A stretch of DNA of 64,000 nt from Phycomyces blakesleeanus NRRL 1555(-) (taxonomy: Eukaryota > Mucoromycota > Mucoromycetes > Mucorales > Phycomycetaceae): contig NW_017265135.1 in assembly GCF_001638985.1 (NCBI RefSeq), forward strand, positions 1,355,223-1,419,222, given 5' to 3'. Shown piece by piece: positions 1 to 10,723 of the stretch. The translations under genes and the position numbers were made by a program. Positions within the stretch are counted from its first letter, which is position 1; each line of letters starts with the position of its first letter. The notes under the pieces were generated by a model, which worked only from the letters and a program-made list of their open reading frames with translations, did not search any database and was not told the DNA's origin.

Positions 1-882
1 TGCGAAGAATACAAAGATTTTGTGGTTGGTATAGTAGATGAAAAACCAGATATTGTCTTGGAGAAAATGATAGAGAAGTTGAATGGCCAGTTTATAGGTC
101 TCAAAATCAAAAAAACTGCTTTACACGACTTTCTCACCAAGAAATTCCAGCTCACACTAAAAAGAGCTTACTTCTATTCAATACAACAAAACAGTATTGA
201 GAACATTGAAGAAAGACACAAATGGGTTACTCGTTGATAGGAAACCAACATGGATTTTATGAGCAATTGTATCTTCGTTGACAAAGCAGCTTTTCATATC
301 AATATAAAACGCAATTATGCCTGGTCTTTAAAAGGAACTTGAGCTATTGTAACTGTACCAAAAACAAGAGCTAAAACAACAACTATCCTTGCCACCATAT
401 CCACTGATGATGTTATTAATGTAAAAGTCAGGCTCCCAAAAATTATAGCAGCTTCCAAAAAAAGAAAGATTGTAGGCAGTTCTACCCAGAATCAAAAAGA
501 CAAAGATGGGACTGTAACTGGACATTACTTCAACTTTGTTGCCAGTACGTTGAATGTGATGGATATATATAGCAAGTTCAAAGGCTATTAATTGATCATG
601 GATAATGCACCAATTCACAAGCATGGAGATATTCAGCTTTACATTGAGGGTAGAGGCTATGGGTGTGTCTATCTTCTACCATATTTGCCTGAGCTTAATT
701 CTATTGAGCAGTTTTGGTCAGTTGTAAAGAGTAAACTCAAAAGGGAAGCTCTTTTGGAGGAGGAAACATTAACCTCAAGGATCTCAGATGCTTGCAATAA
801 AGTATTGCTCAGTGACTTGCAAGGGTTCTGTAGATATTCACAATCCAGATTTGACAATTGTTTAAAACAAAAATGCCTATAA
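1..882 (+). pseudogene. IS630/Tc1-type transposase, 3' fragment with in-frame stops
   Basis: One reading frame runs from the window edge to 882 with no frameshift but is broken by TGA TAG at 235-240, TGA at 340-342 and TAA at 589-591. The catalytic pattern is readable: an Asp in the CIFVDKAAFH segment (about 270-300), an Asp in LIMDNAPIH (592-618), and a Glu in PELNSIEQFW (about 690-720) with 34 residues between the second Asp and the Glu, which is the DD34E spacing of the Tc1/IS630 family. The family cuts and pastes DNA at TA sites. The N-terminal helix-turn-helix region would lie left of the window, so the element end and terminal repeat cannot be seen. The codon before the last stop is TAT in a place where two tyrosines are common, which fits a point mutation. 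This is a dead copy; the family assignment is firm. Confidence 0.85.
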
Positions 883-909
883 TAAATTCTTTAATTTTTG
901 GTATACTTG

Positions 910-1300
910 TGTTATATTTTTAGAAAAGAAAGAAAAACAAAGTGCAGATGAGAAGTACGGTGAGACTTTGTTTATTGATGAAAAGAGAGATGATCTTCTA
1001 TTGCTATTTGCTATGTGAGTTTATATAGACATTGCGTGTGTATTTAGGATAATGATATAAGTATATCATGTGATGTCTGTTTTCTTATATCATAGATAAT
1101 ATATTGTTAAGTTATTACCCACGCTCTTGTTTGAGTGATTAGTGATGTTGACTAAGGTGTGTGACCTTGTTATCGGTATATTCTTTATTTAATGATAGTG
1201 TGAGAAATAATGTATAATTGATACTGGTTGCTTATTCAATATGTCTTTGTCTTATTGTCTGTGCACTCTATTTGAATCTACGATTATGTTGGATACAACA
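910..1300 (-). mobile_element. Solo LTR (copy A) with 5-bp target duplication
   Basis: On the minus strand this 391-bp sequence begins TGTTGTATCC and ends in ACA, the TG...CA form of an LTR. It is flanked by the same 5 bp, ACTTG, at 905-909 and 1301-1305, as left by a retroviral-type integrase. About 270 bp align, inverted, with copy B at 2449-2851. No internal retrotransposon sequence adjoins, so it is a solo LTR left by recombination. Copy A is more eroded than copy B. Confidence 0.85.
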
Positions 1301-2448
1301 ACTTGGTGCATTCCATTTTTGTACCAAATTGATTTTTATTTTTATACCAAATTTATTTTTGTTTGTGCACCAAATATATTTTTGTTTGTGCACCAATAAT
1401 TTCCGGAAAGAGTGTACAGCCACAGTGTCATATACTCACAGCAAAATATGTTTCAAACACCAAGTACTACATAATGTTACTATATTAGGGGATCGATTCT
1501 CTCAGTCTGCCATATGAAATGAATAATTGAGGGTCAACATTTTTCTTCCTATGCTATTAAATTCGAATACTGCGTTTTTTCAAGACCTAAAAAGTGTTGA
1601 CATAAATGATAAAACTGAATATGTTATTAGTTTACTTTGTTAATAAACAGCTTCTCTACAAAGTAAACTGATAATATATTCAGTTTTGTCATTTCCAACA
1701 ACACTTTTTAGGTCTTGAAGAAACTAGTCAGAGTCCAATTTTTTTTTACTGTGTATAAAAAACATACACCATACAATACATTTTAATAAAAAATTAAATA
1801 TATATATTTACACAATTATACATTTTGTATGAGTCATTTTAAAAGATGTTAAAATAAAAAAGATAATATAAAATAAATAAAGTTGATGAATAAAGTATCA
1901 TATAGACCATGTAGTAGTATAAGATAAACATATCTTATCTCTGGCATCTGATATGACACTCAAGATTCGCATTTCAAGAAGACTTTCATAGATAAAAAAC
2001 TTAACTTTTTTTCCAGTATGAGATTTCAGTATTGACATATTTTTCTCCTAAAAAAAAACTGCTATTTTATAGTGTGTTTGAACATAAATATCAAAGTTTT
2101 GAAATCTTTTCAATTTTACCTAAAGAAAACTCCAATAGTAAAATATATTTAATTCCCGGTATATATAGAGAAAAAATTGAAAAAATAATATTTTACGATA
2201 CATAACTTGTCTGGAGCAAAAGTCATAGAACTTTGAAAAACAACTAAAAACTTAGATATTTATTCTCGAACACATCATAAGTAATTTTTCAACTGCCTGG
2301 GCCTATAGGTCAGAGAATTTTTTTATTGGCTGTCTATATTAGAATCAGTTTAGTTTTTATACTGTTATAATATAATGATTCTTCTTTTATTTAAATATAA
2401 TATAATAACTACTGCAGATAATGTGCAGTATCTGATTCTTATGACTTA
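1301..2448. other. Non-coding spacer between two solo LTRs
   Basis: This AT-rich stretch has no credible gene; the short ORF from 1218 translates LTR and repeat sequence. It contains a short direct repeat of a TTTTTGTTTGTGCACCAA-type motif near 1355-1400 and the large foldback described separately. Confidence 0.6.
1575..1723. repeat. Foldback/hairpin element, arms of about 66 nt
   Basis: The left arm (1575-1640) and right arm (1658-1723) are near-complete reverse complements around a 17-nt loop. Both arms carry CAAGACCTAAAAAGTGTTG at the outer end and ACAAAGTAAACTG at the inner end. Only a few mismatches are visible, so RNA or single-stranded DNA would form a strong hairpin. No clear target duplication was found. 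Confidence 0.85.
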
Positions 2449-2851
2449 TGTTGTATCCAGCATAATTGTAGATTTAAATTAAAAGTACAGACACTCAATA
2501 AATACGTATATTGAGTTACCAACAACTAGTAACGATACTAAAAGATATACCTTCCCTTATACAAGGAAATTACATAAAGAACATACTAAGACAAATACTA
2601 AGACTCTAGTCAATAACACTAAAAACATAAGAACTAAATCATAGAAGATAATGGTAGAGAAACAGACATTACATGATATCATCATATCATCACCAAGCTA
2701 AATACAATGTCTATATAAACGCACAATACTAATAGCAATAGAACATCATCTCTTTTCTGATTCTTTCATTTCTTCTAATAAAACAAAGTCTCACCGTACT
2801 CTCGTCTGCACTTACTTTATTTTATACCTTATTTTTATCTCATACATAACA
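2449..2851 (+). mobile_element. Solo LTR (copy B) with 5-bp target duplication
   Basis: This 403-bp sequence begins TGTTGTATCC and ends CATACATAACA. It is flanked by a perfect 5-bp duplication, ACTTA, at 2444-2448 and 2852-2856. Promoter and polyadenylation signals sit in the order expected of U3-R-U5: a TATATAAA box near 2713 and AATAAA near 2777. It is the same family as copy A in opposite orientation. No gag or pol sequence adjoins, so it is a solo LTR. Confidence 0.9.
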
Positions 2852-3390
2852 ACTTACATAAAACTCAGTTATTTTTTGGCGGGTTTTTAAAACTTGGCAG
2901 TGTTTTTTTAAAAGAAAGAATGGTACAGTCAAAGCTCAATTTAGTAATATTTGATTTAGTAATAATCATGATTTAGTAATATTTTTTTCAGCACTTTTAT
3001 TCGCAGTCACATAGAGCAAATCTGCAATATTGCTAAAAAACATATGTGGAGTAAGAAAAAATACATTGCTAATTATTTGGGCCAGACACTTTTCCTCTCG
3101 GGCATGACGTTTCTCTGGAGCACTACGTTTATTGAATCTCCGCCTTTCACCATTTACCGGCCTCATAAAAAGTGACTTGTTGTCCAGCATCCAGCAATTT
3201 TATCTGGTCCCTAACCACCCAAAGTAGTTTATATGAGTAAAATCAATCTATCAAAATATAAATAATTTAATTCATGAATAAAGTATATCTTCATTTAATA
3301 TAACGGAATTTCTAGGTGTATTTAAGTAGTAACCATATTAAAATTTCTATTTTTTTTATGCAGTATATACAAAATATATAATTTGTAAAC

Positions 3391-3650
3391 ATCATGCCCG
3401 AGAGGCAAAACGTCGTGTCCCAAACGTGACTGTGTAAGAAACATCGTGCTCGAGAGGCAAAATGTTGTGTCCCAAACGTGACTGTGTAAGAAACGTCGTG
3501 CTCGAGAGGCAAAACGTCGTGTCCCAAATGTGACTATGTAAGAAATGTTGTGCTCAAGAGGCAAAATATCATGTCTCAAACATGGCTGTGTAAGAAACAT
3601 TATGCTCGAGAGGCATAATGTTGTGTCCTAAATGTGGCGGTAGAATAATT
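3391..3650. repeat. 52-bp tandem array inside the MULE end, about 5 copies
   Basis: The segment starting ATCGTGCTCGAGAGGCAAAA recurs at 3391, 3443, 3495, 3547 and 3599, an exact 52-bp period with about 10-20% divergence. The core (GAAACRTCGTGCYCGAGAGG) matches a block within both terminal repeats (about 3096-3120 inverted, 14331-14356 direct). ORFs read through it are by-products of the repeat. Subterminal copies of a terminal motif are commonly transposase binding sites; that role is inferred here. Confidence 0.85.
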
Positions 3651-3915
3651 GTGTTCAAGAAAACTGTTGATGCAATATTTTATTGAAAGTAAAGCTTCTA
3701 TAAGTATAATTATAGAGGTTTCTAGAATTTTACTTTACATTTTAAAGAGTTCATATTCAATGCAATGTCTTTTTTATTGTAGTTCTCATGCAATAAACGT
3801 ACAATATAAAATAAATAAATAAAAATTGTGATCACACCTATTTCTGTAAAAACACAAGATCTATTTGGTTCTCATCAGCAAATCATATACCTGCTGTTGC
3901 TGATGAGTAATATTT
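3651..3915. other. MULE non-coding interior, left of the LINE
   Basis: This AT-rich sequence lies between the 52-bp array and the LINE target site. It continues after the LINE at 9805-10723 when the insertion is removed. No gene is visible in either part. Confidence 0.5.
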
Positions 3916-4112
3916 TCACGATTTAACTTTTTTTTTGTATGGAGCCAGGAAGAAAAAGCTCAGAATTTTATTAAAGGTCTCTGATTGAATAGGAAAAGAG
4001 AAAATTAAAATATTTGTTTGTAAGGTTTTGTAGATTATATGATGTTTTTGGCTTTTAAATTTTATGGTTGTTTTTGTTTTTGTTTTGTTTTGTTTTAAAA
4101 AAAATGGAGGAG

Positions 4113-7100
4113 TTATGGAGAGTCTAGCTCTAGTTCAGAGCAGAGACGAGAAATTGACTTGCACACAATGTGGAGCATCGCAGAGAGAAGGAAAGGGACA
4201 GAGTTAAAGTGGAAAGACCAGTGGTGATCCCAAATAGCCAGGATAGTTAGGCCAAAGACGGAGGAAGCAGGGATCGCAGGGTTAAGTATGGAGGGGAAGA
4301 CAAAGGATTGGAAAGCGTTTGAGAGGACAGAGGGCAGAGGGACGGTGCCAAAGAATTCCAACAAAATGCCTGTCCACACAGCAGATTTCAACGGGCAAGC
4401 AAGAAGAAAATGTTCTTGCGTCTCAATGGACACCTGGCAAATAGTGCAGAGAGGAGAAGAGATGGTGAATGACATGATGCAGTACAGAAGTGCTCGGCAC
4501 AAAAGCTTATTGTGCAACCCGCAAAACCAGACATTCCGAGCCCAGTGAGGGAGGGCAAAAGACCAGAAGGAGCGAAGTTGTCATGGGATCAGAGAAGGGT
4601 GGATGGGATGAGTGTTGTGGTGGTTGAAGTTGAAGAAGTTTTTAAGAGGAAGAATTGAAGATTTTTGATTAGGAACGAAGATTCGTGAGAACTTGTGTAG
4701 GTTTTGTTTATTGAGAAAGGATTTTATATCAAAGTTTGACCAGGTTCCTACACTGAACTACTACTGCTATTTATATTGTTTTGGATTGGGAAAATTATAT
4801 GACTGGGGTCAGGTAATCGATCCTATCTGAGCCTTAATCAGAGCAACGTGATCTTGGGATAATTAATGTATGATTAATTATATAAATGTGTGTAGTCCCA
4901 ATGAAGTATTAACATCGAAAGTAAATGTGTTTATGAGTTATAATTATGCTTATAATAATCCACTGATGTATCCCATATTATGGTGATATCATCATATGAA
5001 ATATAATCACTATCATGCATGCTAAACCTGTGTGTTAAATAATAAAGTAATTGGTAGACACCTTTGACTGGAATAGCTGAGGCCTTATATTATTTCCTTC
5101 AGACTTATTCTCAATTACAGCAGTAGTCAATACACATTTACAACAATGAGCATTAGACAGTTGATGGGAGCAGGCAGAACGGTAAGAGCGCATGGTGAGC
5201 TGGGACCAGGTCTGACCGGGAAGTTGGGCTGACAGAAGTGGCTGGAGGTCAATGGACGACCCATCGCAAATAGGAAGATCTGGCTGTTGGAATGCCAGTA
5301 CAAAAGAAGGAATGCATGCTCAAAAGAGAATGGGATGCAAGACCATTGTATGATCGCGAATTCTGTTGAGGATGCGGTTAAGTGTGACAGAATGGAGTAG
5401 AGGACGAGAGGGAGTGATGGGTGTGAGTATATCCAAATTGAACTCGATTTGGTATAGATGGTGGACTCGCAAATCACGCCAAGCAGGTCGATACAGAGGG
5501 TGAGAGGGCATACTGGATATCATAGAAGACAATGGCAGGATGAGACAACTGGAAAGGTTGAGCACCACTCTGTCAAAGTTTCGGGGAAGAGTATCCGTAG
5601 CCTTCAGAACCAGGTGCAGCAGGGAATCAAGGGTGTGATGGTTGCAAGGATGACAGTCTGGAAAGAGTAAGGGAAGAAGAGGATCAATGGTAGGGACGTC
5701 AGAGTGAAGAAGAGTGGAGAACCATTGGGGAACAAGACTGTGAGGCAGTAGAGGATTACGAATAAGGGGCTTCAGCCAGCGAAGTTGGAGAGCACATTGC
5801 TGTATACCAGGATCCAAGATACCAAGGCCACCCTTTAGTCAGGGCAAGCAGAGAGTGTGAAAAGCAATGGGAGGAAAAGAGTTGACATGGAAGAACCCGT
5901 GCATGATGGAGTGAACTCGGTCAAGGAAGGCAGAAGGGAACGAAACCACACGAAGGACGTGCCATAGTTGAGAAAGTACAAGAGAGTTCATGATGGTTGC
6001 CGCCCACAAAAGGAAAGAGATTGTAATCCATGAATACTGCAAAAGGTCTCAATTTTTGACAGGAGGGTGGTCCCATAGGAGTCTTGTTGAGTGATAGAGG
6101 AAAATAATGGAAAACCAAGATATTGGAGAGAGGTAGGTGACGTACGATCATGCCAATCAGTAACATCATATGCACGAAGGAAAGTATTCCAGTCGAGGAG
6201 TGGCGATCCTGAAAGGGAGAAGGCTTAAGTCTTGTGCATGTTTATGCGAGCACTAGATGCAGCAGCATATGTGTTGAGATGGTGGTGAAGTCGAGACATG
6301 TGATCCGTGTCCAGAAGAAACACCAGAAGGTCATCGGCATAACCCAGCAGTTTGACAGGAGGTAAAGAGGGAAGAGTGGGAGGGACAGAAGGGAGGACAC
6401 CGAGGAACAGAGGATCGTGTATCACGCGGCGAAGCAAAGGCTCAAAAGCTAGGTTGAAGAGAATTGGTGAGAGAGAATCCCCTTGTCAAAGGCCACAGGC
6501 TTGCATAAGAGGGCGTGAGAGAAAGCCATTGACATTAATCTGTAGCTGCGTAGAGAAAAATAGAGAAGAGACAGAATTAACGATGGAAGGAGGGAAGCGG
6601 AAATGAGCGAGCACTTGACGAAAATACTCTGGGTGTACTTGGTCATAAGCCTTTTCCTGGTCCAAGAGCAAGCCAATCCCTGAGGATCCATCCTTCGCAG
6701 CTTGTGCCATGACGAAACGAGTCAGCATTCTATTATCAGCTATAAATCTACCCTGAACAAAACCAGTTTGATACAGGGTGATAAGTGTGGTAACAGCAGA
6801 AATCATATGAGCATTCATAAGACGGGTAAACACTTTTGCATCAGTATTAATCAAGGCGATGGGACGCCAGTTCTTCAGAGAACTGAGATCGCCTTTTTTT
6901 GCCAACAAGCAGACACAAGTGGACTGCCAAGAAGGAGGAAAGATTCCCTTTGACAAGGCATCGTTATATATCTGGGAAACGAGGTCACCACACACGGGAT
7001 GGGCGAGAATGAGGCAGAGAATCTCATATGGCAAACCATCTGGGCCCGGGCTACTAGAGCTGGGAGAGCAGGCAGTGCCTGACTGAATTGTGTTGAGAGC

Positions 7101-8435
7101 GAATGGCCAAGTCATATAGTCCTGTGCAAGTTCTGGCAAATGGAGATCTGAAGGCAAATGAGAGAGCAGCTCATCCACAGCAGAGTGGTCTATATGATCA
7201 GGGGTGTACAAGCCTTCATAGAAGACTGCTGCAGCCTCAGTCATGGCGTCAGATGTGGTGCAAATGCCATTTGTAACAGGGTGACAGAGGCTTGCAATGG
7301 CTTTGCGGGATTGGCGAATGGCGATAGTGCGTTTGAGGTATCCTGCAGAAGTCTCACCCTTTTCCCACCAGTGTTTCCCGGCCTTGAGAGCCATAATCTT
7401 GACCCGTTCAAGTTGGACTTGCTGCAACAATCGTTCCACAATTGGGAGTTGGTAGTTCTGGGCGGGTTGGTGGCGGAAATGGTGAATGAGTCAGTCCTGT
7501 CGTTTTTGTAGGCGTGTTTCCAGGTCGTTCAGAGAGGGGCAAAGGTGGCGAGAGAAACATTTAATGAAACGAATGACTTCGAGCTTAATCGCATCCCATT
7601 GGGCTTGAGGAAAAAGATCAGCACGAAGGGCAGGAACGAGGGTGGAGAGAAGAGTGTTGAGATCGGTACGGAACGAAAGTGATTGTGCTAGGTGAGAGTT
7701 AGCATTCCAAAGTCCCTTACCAGAAGACTTGGTTGAAGGGAGGGACAGACTGACTGCAACCAGACAATGATCAGACCATTTCTGGTGAATATAGCTCACT
7801 TGTGGGTCTGTAGTGCGAGGGTGAAGATCTGAGAACGCAAGGATGTAGTCAATGGTGGTGGAAGACAGGGCTTGGTGGAACGTAGGCTGCGGGTGCTGGC
7901 CATGAGGAGTGATACAGTCAGTCATATTGGTATCTATAAACTGTAGCCAGTCAGCTGGAGCACGACGTCCAAGAGCATAGTGTGAGTGAATTGCATGGTT
8001 AAAATCGCCCAATAGAATAAAGTTTGAAGGATTGGGAGGGATGAGGTCAGGAGTGGACAGTAAAGAGGCAAGAAAACAATAACGTGGAGTTTGGAAAGCA
8101 GGCGCATAGATGACGCCTATCCTGAAGGGCGAAAAATTATTATCCACATGCGTGATAGTTGTCGTGATACACCTGTCACATGGGCTAAATAGAGGGTCAG
8201 TGAAGATAATGTGAGGGGAAAGGCATACAACATCGCAGTGTGGAGACCATAATGATGAAGAGGACCGAAATTGTTGGTCAAAGGTAGATTGAAGCATAGA
8301 TGATGAGGCATGGGTTTCTTGCAGGGCTAAAATATCGATTCCCTGCGAGTGTAAATGGTGTATGAAAAAGGAGCGTGATTCAGGGTGTCCAACTTTGGGT
8401 AGACCCCTACAGTTCATAGTGCCTATTTTAATCAT
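4113..8435 (-). pseudogene. LINE ORF2: AP-type endonuclease plus reverse transcriptase (broken)
   Basis: The frame opens at 8435 (MIKIGTMNCRGLPKVG), overlapping the ORF1 stop as ATGA. In order it shows an exonuclease-endonuclease-phosphatase fold with LQETHA, GDFNHAIHS and SDHCLV motifs (residues about 40-240), then a reverse transcriptase with WRPIALIN, QEKAYDQVHPEYF, QGDSLSP and the catalytic YADD (near 6340). The C-terminal C-x2-C...H...C zinc motif (CTICQ...HFLLAC, near 4410-4450) is of the zf-RVT type. It is inactive: TGA at 7491-7493 and 6486-6488, TAA at 6225-6227, at least two frame changes below 6225, and the 377-bp insertion at 4754-5130. The TGA at 6486 replaces the conserved Arg before QGD, which fits CGA to TGA. 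The family primes cDNA synthesis at nicked target DNA. Confidence 0.9.
4754..5130. mobile_element. 377-bp insertion in the LINE, solo-LTR-like or MITE
   Basis: The 5 bp TACAC occur on both sides (4749-4753 and 5131-5135), and removing 377 bp plus one copy rejoins LINE ORF2 sequence. The ends are imperfect inverted repeats (TGAACTACTACTGC against TTGACTACTGCTG, 13 of 18 positions). It is non-coding, with a TATAAA-like and an AATAATAAAG-like motif. A 5-bp duplication suits an LTR, but the ends are not exact TG...CA, so the class is open. Confidence 0.7.
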
Positions 8436-9787
8436 TGGTTAATGTTGGCCTCTGCGCCGAGGGCTTTTGTGGTTTGTGGGTGAGTAAAGCGAGGAGGAGA
8501 GAGAGATGTATTGTGGCCTGTTAGACGTGCCGGCCAGAAAAAATGGAGATGAGTGTGGCAAGAGGCAGACTGGAGTCGGAGAGCCTGAGTCTCATATCTA
8601 TCCATGAGATTAGTTATCATTCTGTTGTCTATCTCTTTGTCCCAGCCACGCGTGGGGGTGTCGACAGAATGGCTTCGAGGACAAGGGCCGGAGGACGTGG
8701 GCGTCTCAGTTGGTGTCAGTAGAGTAAAGGTGGTCTTTGTGGGAGACAGCTTAGACAACTCACGTAAAGCAGGTTGACGAGGGTTGTGCTTGGAGGCCTC
8801 CGATCCTCCATAGATGAGTGAGAGCTCAGTGGGAATCAAAGGCTTGGGCACAATGATGGGGCAATCGAGCTTTGAATTGCAGTTGGGGTGGCGGGAGCGC
8901 TTGTTGGACGTCTTGGATGTCTTGGAAGGATCAGTAATGTATGGACAATTGGCTTGTAAGTGACCAGTCTTGTTGCATCCAAAACACGTTCAGGTTTCGG
9001 CTGGGCGTTTGGTGCATTTTGCAACATCGTGCCCCATTTCCTTACAGTAGGTGCAGTGGGAGCCCATGAAAGGCCACTTACCAAGAATCTTTTGCATATC
9101 GTCATATGCAATTTGGTACGTCAGAGAATCTGATGGCACATCGTCAGTAGGTGTATTGGCAAGGACAACATAGCCAGAACTGTCAAAAAACCCATATGAT
9201 TCATGAATGGCGATCTCCCGCACTTTGCCAAAAGGAGACATACATTTGGCGAGTTGTGTAGCCAGGTCATGATAAGGAACACAAGGAAGCTTGGTTAGGA
9301 AAACACGGCGAACAATTGTGCCAATGGGAACAGCAGGTTGAGCGGGGAAAGACGAATCGCCTACTACCAAAGGTTGAGAGCATGCTCGCTCGCAGTCAGC
9401 ACTGGTAGGTAGATGGAGTTCACATGTATCAGGGGAAGAGCGTGAGCCAAGAGTGATGCCCATGTTAACCTCGCGAGGATAGGCTGAGAGAAGAGCTCTC
9501 CAGAAAGGGTCAAACTTGGGTGAGGATTTGGGTGGGACGGTGAAAAAAACTGAAAACTTAGAGGACCCTACACACCAGGTACGTGGGGTCGCATTATTTG
9601 TAGAGCTGAAGATAACATGAGATTGCTTTTCGAGAAGTGGAAGTGCGTTCTGAGTAGCTACTTGCGAGTAAAGAGGTGTCGAAGAGAGTGAGAGTGGTGT
9701 GAATGAGGTTGGCAATGGTGGAGATGAGCCAGTGGTGGAGGGGTTTTTGACCCCTGGTGGTTCCGGAGTGTTAGTGGAAAGAGCCAT
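8432..9787 (-). pseudogene. LINE ORF1: RRM-like and CCHC zinc-knuckle protein, one in-frame TGA
   Basis: The frame runs from the ATG at 9787 to the TGA at 8432-8434 with a single internal TGA at 8990-8992. Residues about 155-230 have the form of an RNA-recognition motif (VRRVFLTKLP, then YGFFDSSGYVVLAN). Two CCHC zinc knuckles follow, CTYCKEMGHDVAKC before the internal stop and CFGCNKTGHLQANC just after it. LINE ORF1 proteins bind the element RNA to form the transposition particle. The stop codon overlaps the ORF2 start as ATGA, an arrangement used by several LINE families for stop-restart translation. The internal TGA would be CGA (Arg) before a C to T change. The start lies 3 nt from the element end, so a longer upstream leader may have been lost. 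Confidence 0.85.
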
Positions 9788-9804
9788 GTGTCACGATTTA
9801 ACTT

Positions 9805-10723
9805 GAGACATAAATCATATATTTTAGTTTTATGTGATTTAAGTGGAAAAGATTATAATTCATATAATTTGCATTTTTTTTCAAAAACTTTCATAATAGA
9901 TATAAAGGTAATGAAGCGTTTTATGCCTAAGAAAGTTTACATAGCAGTTAAGCTAATATATTTTTACAAAATTCATGTTTTTATTTTTTATTTTTTATTT
10001 CTATTTCTTCTGTAAAAACTCTTTCTATCATTTCTTTACAGCATGTACATGAGATATTTTATCAAAAATATAAAAAATTAAAAAATATTCATAAAGAACC
10101 AAAAAAAGTTTTTAATTACATATATTCAGATAATATATGAATTCAGTAAAAGTTTCATAAAAAACAAATGAGAAAAAAGTAATTCTACAAGCAAATACAA
10201 TATTTTATTTTATTGAAAAAATGCAAATTTTTGAGATATTACATTAGTTTTCTCATGATCAACCTTTTCAATTCAACTAAAAATCCTAGAACACATACAT
10301 ATACCTATACACTACTTGGATCCAAAGTTATAGAGAGCCAAGACTTGAATTGATGAAATAAATAGATGCAAATGCATAATATAACATATTCGAAGATAGT
10401 TTGGCTCGATCTGTGTAATGCCATCCGATATTTATGATTTTTAATTCGCTGGTTATAATTGTAACTCGAAGGGTAAAGTACTTCCCACGAATGATCTCTA
10501 GGAAAAAACAGAGCGGAGAGTCATTTAACCCACAAGTGATAGATAGCTTATGTTGATGCAAAGAAACAAATTGATAAGATTTATAAAGATTTAAAAAAAT
10601 TGTCTAGCTAATAAAATATAAAAGTAAACGAGTAAATAAATAAGAAAAGATCTAGCTAATAAAATATAAGTAATAAAGTATAATTAAAAGAGTAATAAAA
10701 TAGAAAAGAATATCGAAAAGAAA
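9805..10723. other. MULE non-coding interior, right of the LINE
   Basis: This AT-rich sequence lies between the right copy of the LINE target duplication and the stop of the OTU-MULE gene. The ORF at 10328-10561 has no recognisable content. It serves as the downstream region of the MULE gene. Confidence 0.5.

Larger units (their letters stand above)
3930..9790 (-). mobile_element. Non-LTR retrotransposon (LINE), complete span, decayed
   Basis: A 14-bp target duplication, TCACGATTTAACTT on the plus strand, lies at 3916-3929 and 9791-9804. On the minus strand the element starts only 3 nt before the ORF1 start codon and ends in a 9-A tail at 3936-3928. It encodes a nucleic-acid-binding ORF1 and an endonuclease-reverse transcriptase ORF2, both with stops. 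It sits within the MULE and carries a 377-bp insertion, so the insertion order is MULE, then LINE, then small element. Confidence 0.93.

Noticed and set aside
3312..3600. Two overlapping minus-strand ORFs with FASRARCFLHSH-type repeats
   Set aside because: They are translations of the 52-bp tandem array; the period is not a multiple of three, so no real repeat protein results.
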